From the NCBI GenBank assembly GCA_013298545.1, contig JAAFIA010000040.1, positions 1 through 41,625 on the forward strand: DNA of 41,625 nucleotides, given 5' to 3'. Below the pieces are notes generated by a model. That model worked only from the letters and a program-made list of their open reading frames with translations. It was not told the origin of the DNA and ran no database searches. A program made the translations under genes and the position numbers. Each line of letters opens with the position of its first letter. The first letter of the stretch is position 1. The stretch is from Bacteroidota bacterium. Its GTDB lineage: Bacteria; Bacteroidota; Bacteroidia; Palsa-965. Of the stretch, positions 16,011-24,487 are shown piece after piece.

Positions 16011-17117
16011 CTAAAAACGCCAGCCGGCCCCGACCTCCCAGTATTCGGCTCTCGATAAATGTGTTTTAATATTCGTTGCCAACAACAAATGTTTGCCCAA
16101 CAAATAACGCGTTCCGATGCGGTTATAAATCAGACCACTTGCCGTGTAAGGCGTATATAGATAAACGCCCATCTCCATCGACCAGGCCAAACGCCCCAAG
16201 ACCAATTCGTACGAAAATTTTGCACCAAGTTGAATAGCGCCAAACGTACTCACGGGTGTATCATTCAAGCGCAAGCGATAGCGCACCGCCTGACTCCACA
16301 TCACATCAATGCCACCGCCAAAACGATGTTTGCGTGCCGTTTGGCGCATCACGCTCGTGAGCACATTCAACACGCCATAACGCGCATCCCGCGCAGGTTC
16401 AATGCCATTGAAACCCGTAACCAACAAAGCACTTACGCGCCAGCGACGCTCATTGAATAAACTATCCGAACGTGATGCCGAGGTGTGTTTGGGCGGCACA
16501 TGCTCCCGCACCCGAAAACTATACCCAAGCGAAACCATCGGCAAATTAATGCCTAAGTTTGGAACTTTCGCACCGCCATTCGAGAAATGAATGATACCAA
16601 TACCCGCATCCAAACGCTGCGCATCACGCAGGTAAACTTGTGTATTCAGCCGCAACGAAAAAATCGTATTCAGGTGCGAACCAATGGCAATGTTTTTATG
16701 ATTGGTAACTGGATCAAATTTTTTCGTGAGCCAACCCAAGCCCCAACCCACCAAAAAATGCGTTTTGAAACGACGTGTTTTTTTGCCCAAGGGAAAATTG
16801 ATGTACGGATATAAGCCAATTGCAGTACCCAATTGTTCGGGATTGCCCAAAGGCATCACAATACCAGAAACACCCATTTGCGGAAAATGAAACGGTTGAT
16901 GCCAGTAGGCGTTTCCGGGTGTTTTCATCCACACATCTACTTCTACCGCGAGCAATTGTTTTTTGACCAAATGTCCCATGTTGTAACGGTGTGTCCAGAA
17001 AAAACCTGCTTGCGGACGAACCGCCACAAAAAGCGAACGCATGCGTGTGCTTTCTTGCGCCCGAGTATGCATACACAAGAAGAGCATCGAATATAAAAGT
17101 AGATAACGCACTAACAT
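16011..17117 (-). CDS. PagL-like lipid A 3-O-deacylase family outer-membrane protein
   Basis: A 368-residue barrel protein with signal peptide ending near MHTRAQ. The diagnostic segment is IIHFSNGGAKVPNLGIN, in which His and Ser of the H-x-S-N pattern correspond to the catalytic pair of PagL deacylases. Many amphipathic strands with aromatic ends support an outer-membrane beta-barrel. It is about twice as long as proteobacterial PagL because a second barrel-like half (from about residue 205, after a polar linker) follows, as in other acyloxyacyl-hydrolase-annotated proteins of this phylum. Its promoter box TATATTTG lies 15 nt upstream with a -33 TTG. Activity on lipid A is inferred, not proven. 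Confidence 0.78.
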   Translation of the reverse strand: MLVRYLLLYSMLFLCMHTRAQESTRMRSLFVAVRPQAGFFWTHRYNMGHLVKKQLLAVEVDVWMKTPGNAYWHQPFHFPQMGVSGIVMPLGNPEQLGTAIGLYPYINFPLGKKTRRFKTHFLVGWGLGWLTKKFDPVTNHKNIAIGSHLNTIFSLRLNTQVYLRDAQRLDAGIGIIHFSNGGAKVPNLGINLPMVSLGYSFRVREHVPPKHTSASRSDSLFNERRWRVSALLVTGFNGIEPARDARYGVLNVLTSVMRQTARKHRFGGGIDVMWSQAVRYRLRLNDTPVSTFGAIQLGAKFSYELVLGRLAWSMEMGVYLYTPYTASGLIYNRIGTRYLLGKHLLLATNIKTHLSRAEYWEVGAGWRF

Positions 17118-17132
17118 GAGCTGGAGTTATGA

Positions 17133-17162
17133 CAAATATACAGACGATTGTGCTGAATACAA
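17133..17162 (-). promoter_or_regulatory. -33/-7 promoter for the PagL-like operon
   Basis: On the minus strand TTG (17160-17162) is followed by 19 nt and then TATATTTG (17133-17140), the full Bacteroidota sigma consensus arrangement. The ATG at 17117 follows 15 nt later. The promoter is divergent from and interleaved with that of mazG. Confidence 0.65.
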
Positions 17163-17163
17163 C

Positions 17164-17171
17164 TACCTTTG
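17164..17171 (+). promoter_or_regulatory. -7 box TACCTTTG, 4 nt before the mazG ATG
   Basis: Perfect TAnnTTTG match 4 nt before ATG 17176. The open frame extends to 17116, but the box lies inside that extension, so 17176 is the start and the mRNA is likely leaderless. Confidence 0.62.
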
Positions 17172-17175
17172 CACC

Positions 17176-17979
17176 ATGCACACGCTCGACGAAAAAACAG
17201 CCGCTTTTGCGCGCATGCTTACGATTATGGACGAACTCCGCGAACAATGTCCGTGGGATAAAAAACAAACACTCGAAAGCCTTCGCCACCTCACCATTGA
17301 AGAAATGTACGAACTCGGCGATGCCATTCTGGACAAAAACATGACGGGCATCAAAAAAGAACTGGGTGATGTCTTGTTGCACATTGTTTTTTATGCACGT
17401 ATTGCGAGCGAAACAAACGATTTTGATATTGCCGATGTCATTCATGCCGAATGCGATAAACTGGTTTCGCGTCACCCACACATTTATGGCGATGTGAAAG
17501 TTGAAAACGAAGAACAGGTGAAAGAGAACTGGGAAAAAATAAAACTCAAAGAAAAAGACAGCATCACGAGCGAAGGATTTCGTTCGGTCTTGGCGGGTGT
17601 TCCAGCGTCTTTACCTGCTGTGGTCAAGTCGTGGCGCATTCAGGAAAAAGCACGTGCTGTTGGTTTTGATTGGGATAAGCCCGAACAAGTGTGGGGAAAA
17701 GTAGAAGAAGAAATTCAAGAATTACACGCCGAAGTGGCTGCCAAAGCAACACCCGAAAAAATTGAATCCGAATTTGGCGATGTGCTTTTTGCTTTAATCA
17801 ATTATGCTCGATTTATTGGCATCAACCCAGAAGACGCACTCGAAAAAACGAATAAAAAATTCATCCGCCGCTTCCAATACCTCGAACGCGAATCGCAAAA
17901 CGATGGCAAGAAATTGGAAGATATGAAGCTGGACGAAATGGATGTGTACTGGAACCGCGCGAAGGAGCTGGAGCGGTAA
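17176..17979 (+). CDS. mazG: Nucleoside triphosphate pyrophosphohydrolase MazG
   Basis: A 267-residue two-domain MazG, close to the usual length. It hydrolyses NTPs to NMP and pyrophosphate, with roles in removing aberrant nucleotides and in (p)ppGpp control in model bacteria. The N-terminal domain has ELREQCPWDKKQT and the metal site EEMYELGDAI...ELGDVLLHIVFYAR; the C-terminal domain repeats it as EEEIQELHAEV...EFGDVLFALINYAR. Between them is the SWRIQEKARAVGFDW linker typical of full-length MazG. The start at 17176 matches the family N-terminus and the promoter box. An AT-rich islet follows directly after the gene. Confidence 0.94.
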   Translation: MHTLDEKTAAFARMLTIMDELREQCPWDKKQTLESLRHLTIEEMYELGDAILDKNMTGIKKELGDVLLHIVFYARIASETNDFDIADVIHAECDKLVSRHPHIYGDVKVENEEQVKENWEKIKLKEKDSITSEGFRSVLAGVPASLPAVVKSWRIQEKARAVGFDWDKPEQVWGKVEEEIQELHAEVAAKATPEKIESEFGDVLFALINYARFIGINPEDALEKTNKKFIRRFQYLERESQNDGKKLEDMKLDEMDVYWNRAKELER

Positions 17980-18124
17980 GGCACTTCAGTCAGATGGTGC
18001 CATTTAGGTGTTTTTATACTTCGCTTGCTTCACATCAAGAACGCAAGTGTATATAGCTGCAAAACTGGTATAGCTCATTTTACATGTCGTCAAAAGAAAG
18101 ATCAAATTAATTGTATGTGTCGTC

Positions 18125-18526
18125 GTGCTGGGGTTAGTCGGTTGGCTATCTTATGTATTGTTTTCTCCAAGAACGAGCCACTCAGTTATAGAATTAGTAA
18201 GTGGCATTGAACTTGAAGACACTTACAACATTCAAACATTACAGGATGATTGGGCTGATCCAACTTCATTCAGAGGAGAAGGTGTTGTATTCTTCAAAAT
18301 TTATCTAACAGAGCATCAATGCTCAAGTATAGTTAAAGAAGCAACTATATTAAATTACAAACGTTGTCCAATTGCTTATACTACAATGGGTCTCCCGACA
18401 GAAATAAGTGGTATTACGAACGGCATATATCGGATGAAAATAGGCTCTCCCGATAATCGCGATGTAGATATTTGTATGATCGATGTTGCAAATAAAATCA
18501 TGTATGTATATATCTACATCATGTGA
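18125..18526 (+). CDS. Orphan gene with possibly damaged start, hypothetical
   Basis: A 133-residue product without recognised domain. It begins inside a hydrophobic segment and continues with a polar domain (ELVSGIELEDTYNIQ, FRGEGVVFFKIYLTEHQCSSIV, DVDICMIDVANKIMYVYIYIM). The same frame is open further upstream from about 18077 and reads VVKRKIKLIVCVVVLGLVGW, a much better membrane anchor, but it has no ATG; an ATG at 18084 exists one frame off. So either the start is GTG 18125 with a clipped anchor, or one base has been lost near 18090. The gene is AT-rich and lies next to a transposase remnant. Its expression is doubtful. Confidence 0.5.
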   Translation: MLGLVGWLSYVLFSPRTSHSVIELVSGIELEDTYNIQTLQDDWADPTSFRGEGVVFFKIYLTEHQCSSIVKEATILNYKRCPIAYTTMGLPTEISGITNGIYRMKIGSPDNRDVDICMIDVANKIMYVYIYIM

Positions 18527-19033
18527 GTGATGAAATTAACACAACCGCTCCGCAGGTTGGATTCCGAAATTTTTGGCATTGTACCTAAGCTGTCGTGAAT
18601 ATTCGCTTGATGAACGATATTGGAAACAATGTTGCCCAATGAATCAACGACTACGAATCGCTTCCGTCCATTTATTTTTTCATTTCCGTCAAAACAGCGT
18701 AAGCCACCTCTCCGTGTAGTTTTAACGGATTGAGAGTCAATAATAATTAAGGTTGATTCAGGCCGTTTATTGCATGCTACTCTTTGGCTTTCGCGGTGCA
18801 TATCATTGAGGAAAACAAAAAAGTCTTCTTCGCGCCATTTTTGAAAAATAATAGTAACCCAATTGCCATTTTGGGAAGTTTTCAGGCAAGTTTCTCCATT
18901 GACAACCCGTTACAAGTAAGTAAAATATGACATCGAAGATACGGCGCAATTCATGTTTTCGTCTGCGTGGTGATTCCGCTAAATATTTTTCTAGAACTTG
19001 CCACTGGTCATCGGTTGTATTAGTCAAGTACAT
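18514..19033 (-). pseudogene. Degraded IS5-family transposase
   Basis: Two adjacent minus-strand frames make one broken IS5-type transposase. The first (19033-18803) starts with the N-terminal domain: TDDQWQVLEKYLAESPRRR, ELRRIFDVIFYLLVTGCQWRNLP, YYYFSK. The match then continues one frame over (WREEDFFVFLNDMHRESQR) after an extra A in the run at about 18839, into 18801-18514 with LIIIDSQSVKTTRRGG, which holds the first catalytic Asp, and INGRKRFVVVDSLG. The sequence stops after VHQANIHDS, so about the last 100 residues with the other two acidic residues of the DDE triad are missing. It is dead by both frameshift and truncation. Confidence 0.85.
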
Positions 19034-19060
19034 GATATGAAGTTTTTGTCGACCTAAAAT
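18514..19060 (-). mobile_element. Remnant of an IS5-family insertion sequence
   Basis: Only the transposase 5' two thirds remain. I looked for terminal inverted repeats between 19034 and 19138 and near 18514-18560 and found no convincing pair, and no target duplication, consistent with a deletion having removed one end. The right boundary given is approximate. Confidence 0.6.
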
Positions 19061-19138
19061 AAAATGTGCTTTAACTTTTCTTCGCGATGCCCTTTATATT
19101 ATTTTTAACAAATCATTTTTAAACAGTTATTTAATAAT

Positions 19139-19720
19139 ATGACAACATCAGACACTAATAATTTCTTTATAGAAAAAATAGTCCCCGCAATAATTACGGC
19201 GGGAACTGCTGTTTTGGGTATTTTGATTGGAATTTTCATTAAACCCAGAGTGGACTTTTATTTATCTTCTAGACGAGAACTTCGCTTGTTGATTTCCGAA
19301 TTTGAGGATATGATTAGACATATCAATGCTAATATTGAGGTTCTAGATCAAATAGATTTGAGCATGGGGATTCCAGCGATTATACACTTAGAAAAAATGA
19401 AAATTCCAGAAAGCTCGATTATATTTTCTTCGGATACATATAGGAATATTTACAACAAACATTCTCGTCTAATATATGAGTTGCGTTTAATTGTAAGAAA
19501 CATCAATATAGAAATCGACTCTACCGTATTTCTTCTTCAAAAAGAAGAGACGTACAACAAAAAAGTTAGAATAGCGTATGAGTACTTAAAATACATCGAA
19601 TTTAAAATGAATTATGCCGCGTCGAAAATACATAGCGAAAAAGAAAAACTTCTTAAGAAACGACTGAAAAACAATACTTCTCCTACCCCAAAAAGACCTT
19701 TGAAGATTATTTACCATTAG
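19139..19720 (+). CDS. Hypothetical protein, one TM helix plus coiled coil
   Basis: A 193-residue protein. After a short N-terminus there is one transmembrane helix (about 15-34; IITAGTAVLGILIGIFI), then a long, mostly helical cytosolic region with charged heptad-like stretches (LISEFEDMIRHINANIEVLDQI, ELRLIVRNINIEIDSTVFLLQKEE) and a basic tail (KEKLLKKRLKNN). No family is recognised; such anchored coiled-coil proteins are frequent cargo of integrated elements and defence islands, but nothing here shows such a role. The gene is AT-rich and its codon use differs from the C-rich neighbours, matching the surrounding islet. It starts at ATG 19139, about 100 nt from the IS remnant. Confidence 0.62.
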   Translation: MTTSDTNNFFIEKIVPAIITAGTAVLGILIGIFIKPRVDFYLSSRRELRLLISEFEDMIRHINANIEVLDQIDLSMGIPAIIHLEKMKIPESSIIFSSDTYRNIYNKHSRLIYELRLIVRNINIEIDSTVFLLQKEETYNKKVRIAYEYLKYIEFKMNYAASKIHSEKEKLLKKRLKNNTSPTPKRPLKIIYH

Positions 19721-19855
19721 AGGCCGAAGATTTTTATGGAGTAATTTTTGTCTGTTTATAAAAACGAACGATGAGGAAGCTAGTTTTCGATTATCATGTT
19801 TATCTTATTTCCTCGAAAAATCCCCCCACCCCACAGAAATTTCCAATCCTGCGGC

Positions 19856-20263
19856 CTACCCTAAATTCACCAACAACTGCTCAATCGCCTCTTTCCGGTG
19901 CAACGAATACGTGGTGCGATCCGTAGCCTCTAAATACCTGAAAATAGCCAACGCCTTCGCATAACGATCTGTCGCCAATTCGGGATGCTCTTCTTGCAAC
20001 AAATCGCCTTCCGTTTTAAAACCTTGCGCCAACATATCAAAATGCGCCAACGAAAAATCGGGACGCGTTTCTAGGGCCGCCACAATATTCTCCGGCGCTA
20101 TTTCATCAAAAAATTCTGCATTCAACTTAAAAAAATCGGTGTACGATTGCCGAATCAAGCGATACGCTTCGCCCGGCATATCGTCCTCACGCAAGCCTAG
20201 CGCCTTGCCCAGCATGCGAGCAAATTCCTCAATCATGTGCGTAATGTAATCGCGTTGAAACAT
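19856..20263 (-). CDS. Hypothetical helical protein (DUF6483-like N-terminus)
   Basis: A 135-residue, entirely helical cytosolic protein. It begins MFQRDYITHMIEEFARMLGK, which from memory resembles the start of DUF6483-type proteins; I cannot verify this. The remainder, with AYRLIRQSYTDFFKL, FDMLAQGFKTEGDLL and YAKALAIFRYLEA, resembles TPR-like helical pairs. It starts 5 nt after the stop of the upstream gene, so the two are co-transcribed from the TAGCTTTG promoter. Function unknown. Confidence 0.68.
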   Translation of the reverse strand: MFQRDYITHMIEEFARMLGKALGLREDDMPGEAYRLIRQSYTDFFKLNAEFFDEIAPENIVAALETRPDFSLAHFDMLAQGFKTEGDLLQEEHPELATDRYAKALAIFRYLEATDRTTYSLHRKEAIEQLLVNLG

Positions 20264-20268
20264 AGCCT

Positions 20269-20907
20269 TTAGCGTTGAACGAGGTACGGATTTTTGGTAA
20301 CCAAATGTTTTCTAAAACCAATCGTCGGCATCCCTTTGTCATGATCGCGCATACCAAACGGAATGTTTAAACCCACCGCAAATTTTGCCCCTTTCCGTCC
20401 TGCAACTTGTGCTGTCCCAACAGTCCAGTTATAGCCACCATACACGTACAAAATGCTGATGAAACACAAACCACCCTCGAGCGAAATCACGTTTGTTGCC
20501 TTACTTCCCTTCATATACCGCGCAAACGAAGTACGCGCGCCAATCAAAAGCAACTGCCCCTCAAAGCTGATTTTCGGAGCAAACGTATAAGCCGTATCGC
20601 CCAACGAAATTTCGCTACCAAGCCCAATCTGGCCCGATGTTGCAGAAATGCCAATCTGCTCATCAAAATCGTAGTAATTTTTCTGGTTGGCCCGCGATAG
20701 CATCAACTCCAAGCCATTCCCTTTAGCCTGACGCAAATAACCCGCCTTAAAATAAAAACCACGCTTCGTTTCCCAACGAAAATTTTCATCATCACGCACA
20801 TCCGTTACACTTCTTGTTTTCTCTGGCAAGCGTTGGAAACCTTGCAATTGCTGCGCTTGAGTAAGTTCTGAACAAAATAACAGCAGACCGACTAGGAATA
20901 ATTTCAT
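20269..20907 (-). CDS. Exported outer-membrane-like protein, hypothetical
   Basis: A 212-residue protein with a clear signal peptide (LFLVGLLLFCSELTQAQ). The mature part alternates short strands with aromatic ends (RGFYFKAGYLRQ, GLGSEISLG, ISILYVYGGYNW, KFAVGLNIPFG), suggesting a small beta-barrel or a beta-rich periplasmic protein. No family recognised. The frame is open to a TTG at 20937, but this TTG touches the TAGCTTTG promoter box, so ATG 20907, 27 nt downstream of the box, is the start. It is the first gene of a two-gene operon divergent from the large MORN operon. Confidence 0.7.
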   Translation of the reverse strand: MKLFLVGLLLFCSELTQAQQLQGFQRLPEKTRSVTDVRDDENFRWETKRGFYFKAGYLRQAKGNGLELMLSRANQKNYYDFDEQIGISATSGQIGLGSEISLGDTAYTFAPKISFEGQLLLIGARTSFARYMKGSKATNVISLEGGLCFISILYVYGGYNWTVGTAQVAGRKGAKFAVGLNIPFGMRDHDKGMPTIGFRKHLVTKNPYLVQR

Positions 20908-20934
20908 AAAGTCAAAAAAGGATTTTGGTTTCAA

Positions 20935-20942
20935 CAAAGCTA
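20935..20942 (-). promoter_or_regulatory. -7 box TAGCTTTG for the 20907-19856 operon
   Basis: TAnnTTTG match on the minus strand, 27 nt before ATG 20907. The divergent MORN operon has the same 27-nt spacing. Confidence 0.55.
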
Positions 20943-21128
20943 TCGAAATCCATTGAAATAGCGAGAACGATCAATCACGAAGTACATGATACAAACAAAA
21001 TGCGTCTAAGCATGACTTATCAAACCCAAGTCAAACCTCGGCCATTTACCCCAATTGCTACTTCCGCTACACACTTTTCCACCACAAATTTTAACGCTCA
21101 AAAACTCATTTCTTCCCGTTTCGATTCT

Positions 21129-21136
21129 TACATTTG
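21129..21136 (+). promoter_or_regulatory. -7 box TACATTTG for the MORN/transglutaminase operon
   Basis: TAnnTTTG match 27 nt upstream of ATG 21164. It overlaps an upstream in-frame TTG (21134), which is therefore rejected as start. No second such box was noticed in the junctions of the following three genes. Confidence 0.6.
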
Positions 21137-21163
21137 CTAACAATCCAAAAAATACCCCTTTTT

Positions 21164-24100
21164 ATGCTTCACAAAACGCTCTTTCTTCTTTTTACAATCG
21201 CGGTACTCGCCTGTGCGCCCCTGCATGCACAAAAAAATGTAGAATTAATTGATACCAAGGCAATCCTCGAAGAAGGCCAACAGCTTCAAGCTACTGGTCG
21301 TTTCGGAAAAGCCATTAACCTCTACAAACAAGTTTCGCGCAACGATAGCGCTTACGAAACCGTTATCTACCAACTCGCCATCTGTTACCTCGACGACGAT
21401 CAAGATAGCTTGGGCATGCTCACCGCACAAAAAGGCATCGAACTCAACGGCGATTACAATGGAATTTTCTATACGCTCAAAGGCATTGCGTATAAAAAAA
21501 TGGAACGTTACCCCGACGCGCTTAAAATTCTGAGCGATGGTATTGCCAAATATCCACGTCTGCCCAGCCTCAACCGCGTCAAAGGCGATGTGTATTTCAA
21601 AATGAAAAATTACAAAGATGCTGTGCCTTGCTACCAACGCACCATCGAACTCAACTTGTACGACGAAGAAGCACATTTCATGCTTGGCAAATGCTTGCTC
21701 GAACAAGGCCGTACCGTTCCCGCATTATTGACCTTTGAATTTTTCCTGCTCCTTGAAAATGGAACAGAACGCACCACCAAAGTCGTAACGCTCTGCGAAA
21801 ATTTATACACCGACGAGTACGAATTTGACCCCGACCAAAAAATGACCTCGCGCGAGGCGGGCGATCAAGTTTTTGATGATATTGCCGAACTCCTCAGTTC
21901 TAAAATTGGAAAAGCCCCTGGTTATAAAGACAAAACGGGACTGAATTTCAACCTCACCAAACAACGCCAGTTGATGATCGAAAAACTGCATTACGAAGCA
22001 GGAAGCGGAAACTGGTTTATGGAAAATTACGTTCCCTTTTTTACGGCCATTCAACAACAAGGACAACTTGTTCCTTACTCGCTTTATTCACTCGGAACAC
22101 TCAATGGCAAGAAAGTTCAAAAGGCCATCAAAAAGAAAAAACGCGCCATCAAAAGTTTTGCCGAATGGGCCGGAAAAAAATTAATCGAGATGCGTAAAAA
22201 TCGGGAAACACCGCTTTATGGCGATGCGAAAGGATTGCAACACCTCTATCACGAAAACAATGTGCTTGCCGCTTTGGGTAAAGAAAATGCCCAAGAGAAA
22301 CCAGTCGGCGAATGGACCTATTTTGAACGCCTCACCGGAAATAAAATCGGTGTAGCCAATTACAACAGCCTCGGCGAATTTGACGGTTTATTCGAACTTT
22401 TTTATGCTGATGGTACGCCCCAAGAACGCATCATGTATGCAAACGGCAAGAAAAATGGCCTCGCAAAATTTTGGTACGATAACGGAAATCCAAGTGCCGA
22501 AATCGAATTCAAAGACGATAAAGAAAACGGAAAATATGTAACCTACCTCTATTCCGGTCAAAAAGAATACGAAGGCAATTTTAAAGACGGAAAATTAGAC
22601 GGCCCATTCACCGCCTATTACAGCAACGGTACAAAAAGCACCGATGCCACGTACAAAGCAGGTAAGCTCGATGGCCAATTGACATCCTGGTTTGCCAACG
22701 GAACAAAATCGCGCGAAGCAGGCTACAAGGAAGAGAAAAAAGACGGTCCATTCATCAACTATTATGAGAATGGAAAACTCCAAGCTGAAGGCGCGTACAC
22801 CGCTGACGAAATGAGTGGTCCTTGGAAAACATATTTCAAAGATGGAAAGCTGAAAGAAGAAGGAACGTACAACACCAAGGGCAAAATCATTGGTACGTGG
22901 AAAGAATATTTCTACAACGGAAAACTCGAAGTAGAAAGCAATTACGATCAAGAAGGCTTGCGCCAAGGCGAAACCAATTTCTATGAAGACGATGGCACCA
23001 AAGTAACGCAGATGGATTTTGTAAAAGACCTGCCAGTACGTGTTCGCAATTTCAATGAAAAAGGTGAAGTTACCAACGATGAAAAAGCAAGTGGCAAACG
23101 TATCCGTGTTACAACCTATTGGTTTAACGGAAACAAACGGGCTAGCGGCGATTATTTCGATGGGAAAAAAGATGGCGAGTGGAATTATTATTCCATCCAC
23201 GGCGCACTCGAAACAACCGAAAATTTAGAAGCCGGCGAAGGCAATGGCAAACGCAAAGAATACTATTCAAACGGCCAACTGCAAAGCGATTGCAAACTCA
23301 AAAAAGGCGAGTACGACGGCTACTTTAAATCGTACTACGTCAATGGTAAAATTGAATCGGAAGGTTGGTATGTCAAAGATCAACGCGAAGGTGCTTGGTA
23401 TTCTTATAGTGAATCGGGACAAGTTGCCGCTTACCGTTTCTATAAGGAAGGCGAACTTGAAGGACATACCGAATTTTATGATGCGTATGAAAATATTGTA
23501 GAAGACCGCCTCTATAAAAACAAAATCATGATACGCTCCATCGAGCAAGATAGCTCGGGCAAAATTGTTTACGATTTCAATACCAAGGATGGATCTGGTG
23601 CTTTCTTGTGGAATCATACCAACGGAAAGGTTTACCAAGACATTACCTACAAAAGCGGAAACTTTGAAGGGCCACGCACCAGCGGACATTTCAATGGCAA
23701 CAAAGCTTTTACTGGATCGTATGTTATGGGTTATTCACACGGCCCATACACCAATTATTTCGACAATGGAAAAGTTCAATCCGAAGGAACATACGTCCTC
23801 GGCGATTTAGATGGTCTGCGCAAAGATTACTGGGAAAACGGAAAACTCAAACACGAAGCCAACTACATCCTTGGCGAAGATCATGGTACGTTTAAATACT
23901 ATTTCGACAATGGTCAACTCGAACGCGAAGGGCAATACGTTTGGGGACAAGCCGAAGGCGAATTCCGCTATTACGCTCGCGATGGTGCGCTGGTCGGCGT
24001 ACGTTGGTATCGCCACGATTATTTAGTCGCTTATTCTTATCCTGGCAAAGACGGCAAACTCGTGGAGAAAAAAACACTCAAAGCCGATGGCAATGGCGAT

Positions 24101-24487
24101 ACACTTTTCAGCTATTACCCCAATGGGCAATTGGCCGTCAAAGCCGTTTACAAATACGGCAAACTCGATGGCAAACGTTACGAGTATTTTGCAGATGGTA
24201 AACTTGCCGAAGAAGAAAATTATATTGCTGGCGACCTCGATGGTCCACAGAAATACTTCTATGCAAACGGCAATCCCAAGGCCGAAATCAATATGGTTAT
24301 TGATGCTGAAAACGGTGTGCAAAAAACGTATTTCGAAAACGGAAAAATCAAAAGCGAATGGTTCTCGATTTGTGATGAATACTACGGCGATTTCAAAACA
24401 TACAATTACGATAAAGGTGCTACACCAACCATCACGGTGAGCAAATTTTACAATGACATTTGTTTCGCTCAAACAACAACCAAATAA
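21164..24487 (+). CDS. Giant exported TPR and MORN-2 (YwqK-type) repeat protein
   Basis: A 1107-residue secreted or periplasmic protein. Signal peptide: TLFLLFTIAVLACAPLHAQ. Residues about 35-200 are TPR-like (FGKAINLYKQVSRND, YPDALKILSDGIAKYP, YKDAVPCYQRTIELN). About 200-380 is a helical linker. From about 385 to the end run more than 20 MORN-2 repeats of 20-25 residues with consensus YY-NG-L--EG-Y--G--DG (examples: YYSNGQLQSDCKLKKGEYDG, YFDNGKVQSEGTYVLGDLDG). Automatic pipelines may label such repeats as YwqK-family antitoxin; the export signal and size make that label unlikely. It is the first gene of a four-gene operon; its TAA overlaps the next ATG (TAATG). It has no T9SS sorting domain. 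A scaffold or binding role is inferred from the repeats only. Confidence 0.9.
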   Translation: MLHKTLFLLFTIAVLACAPLHAQKNVELIDTKAILEEGQQLQATGRFGKAINLYKQVSRNDSAYETVIYQLAICYLDDDQDSLGMLTAQKGIELNGDYNGIFYTLKGIAYKKMERYPDALKILSDGIAKYPRLPSLNRVKGDVYFKMKNYKDAVPCYQRTIELNLYDEEAHFMLGKCLLEQGRTVPALLTFEFFLLLENGTERTTKVVTLCENLYTDEYEFDPDQKMTSREAGDQVFDDIAELLSSKIGKAPGYKDKTGLNFNLTKQRQLMIEKLHYEAGSGNWFMENYVPFFTAIQQQGQLVPYSLYSLGTLNGKKVQKAIKKKKRAIKSFAEWAGKKLIEMRKNRETPLYGDAKGLQHLYHENNVLAALGKENAQEKPVGEWTYFERLTGNKIGVANYNSLGEFDGLFELFYADGTPQERIMYANGKKNGLAKFWYDNGNPSAEIEFKDDKENGKYVTYLYSGQKEYEGNFKDGKLDGPFTAYYSNGTKSTDATYKAGKLDGQLTSWFANGTKSREAGYKEEKKDGPFINYYENGKLQAEGAYTADEMSGPWKTYFKDGKLKEEGTYNTKGKIIGTWKEYFYNGKLEVESNYDQEGLRQGETNFYEDDGTKVTQMDFVKDLPVRVRNFNEKGEVTNDEKASGKRIRVTTYWFNGNKRASGDYFDGKKDGEWNYYSIHGALETTENLEAGEGNGKRKEYYSNGQLQSDCKLKKGEYDGYFKSYYVNGKIESEGWYVKDQREGAWYSYSESGQVAAYRFYKEGELEGHTEFYDAYENIVEDRLYKNKIMIRSIEQDSSGKIVYDFNTKDGSGAFLWNHTNGKVYQDITYKSGNFEGPRTSGHFNGNKAFTGSYVMGYSHGPYTNYFDNGKVQSEGTYVLGDLDGLRKDYWENGKLKHEANYILGEDHGTFKYYFDNGQLEREGQYVWGQAEGEFRYYARDGALVGVRWYRHDYLVAYSYPGKDGKLVEKKTLKADGNGDTLFSYYPNGQLAVKAVYKYGKLDGKRYEYFADGKLAEEENYIAGDLDGPQKYFYANGNPKAEINMVIDAENGVQKTYFENGKIKSEWFSICDEYYGDFKTYNYDKGATPTITVSKFYNDICFAQTTTK

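Noticed and set aside
18801-18845. Programmed frameshift in the IS5 transposase
   Set aside because: The frame change needs skipping of one A in a run of five, and the gene also lacks its C-terminal catalytic part, so decay is simpler than programmed frameshifting.
20907-20937. TTG start at 20937 for the exported hypothetical gene
   Set aside because: The TTG directly abuts the TAGCTTTG box, upstream of any likely transcription start, while ATG 20907 opens a normal signal peptide.
21164-24487. Toxin-antitoxin module based on YwqK-type repeats
   Set aside because: The protein is exported, very long and next to transglutaminase-like genes; no toxin gene was seen.
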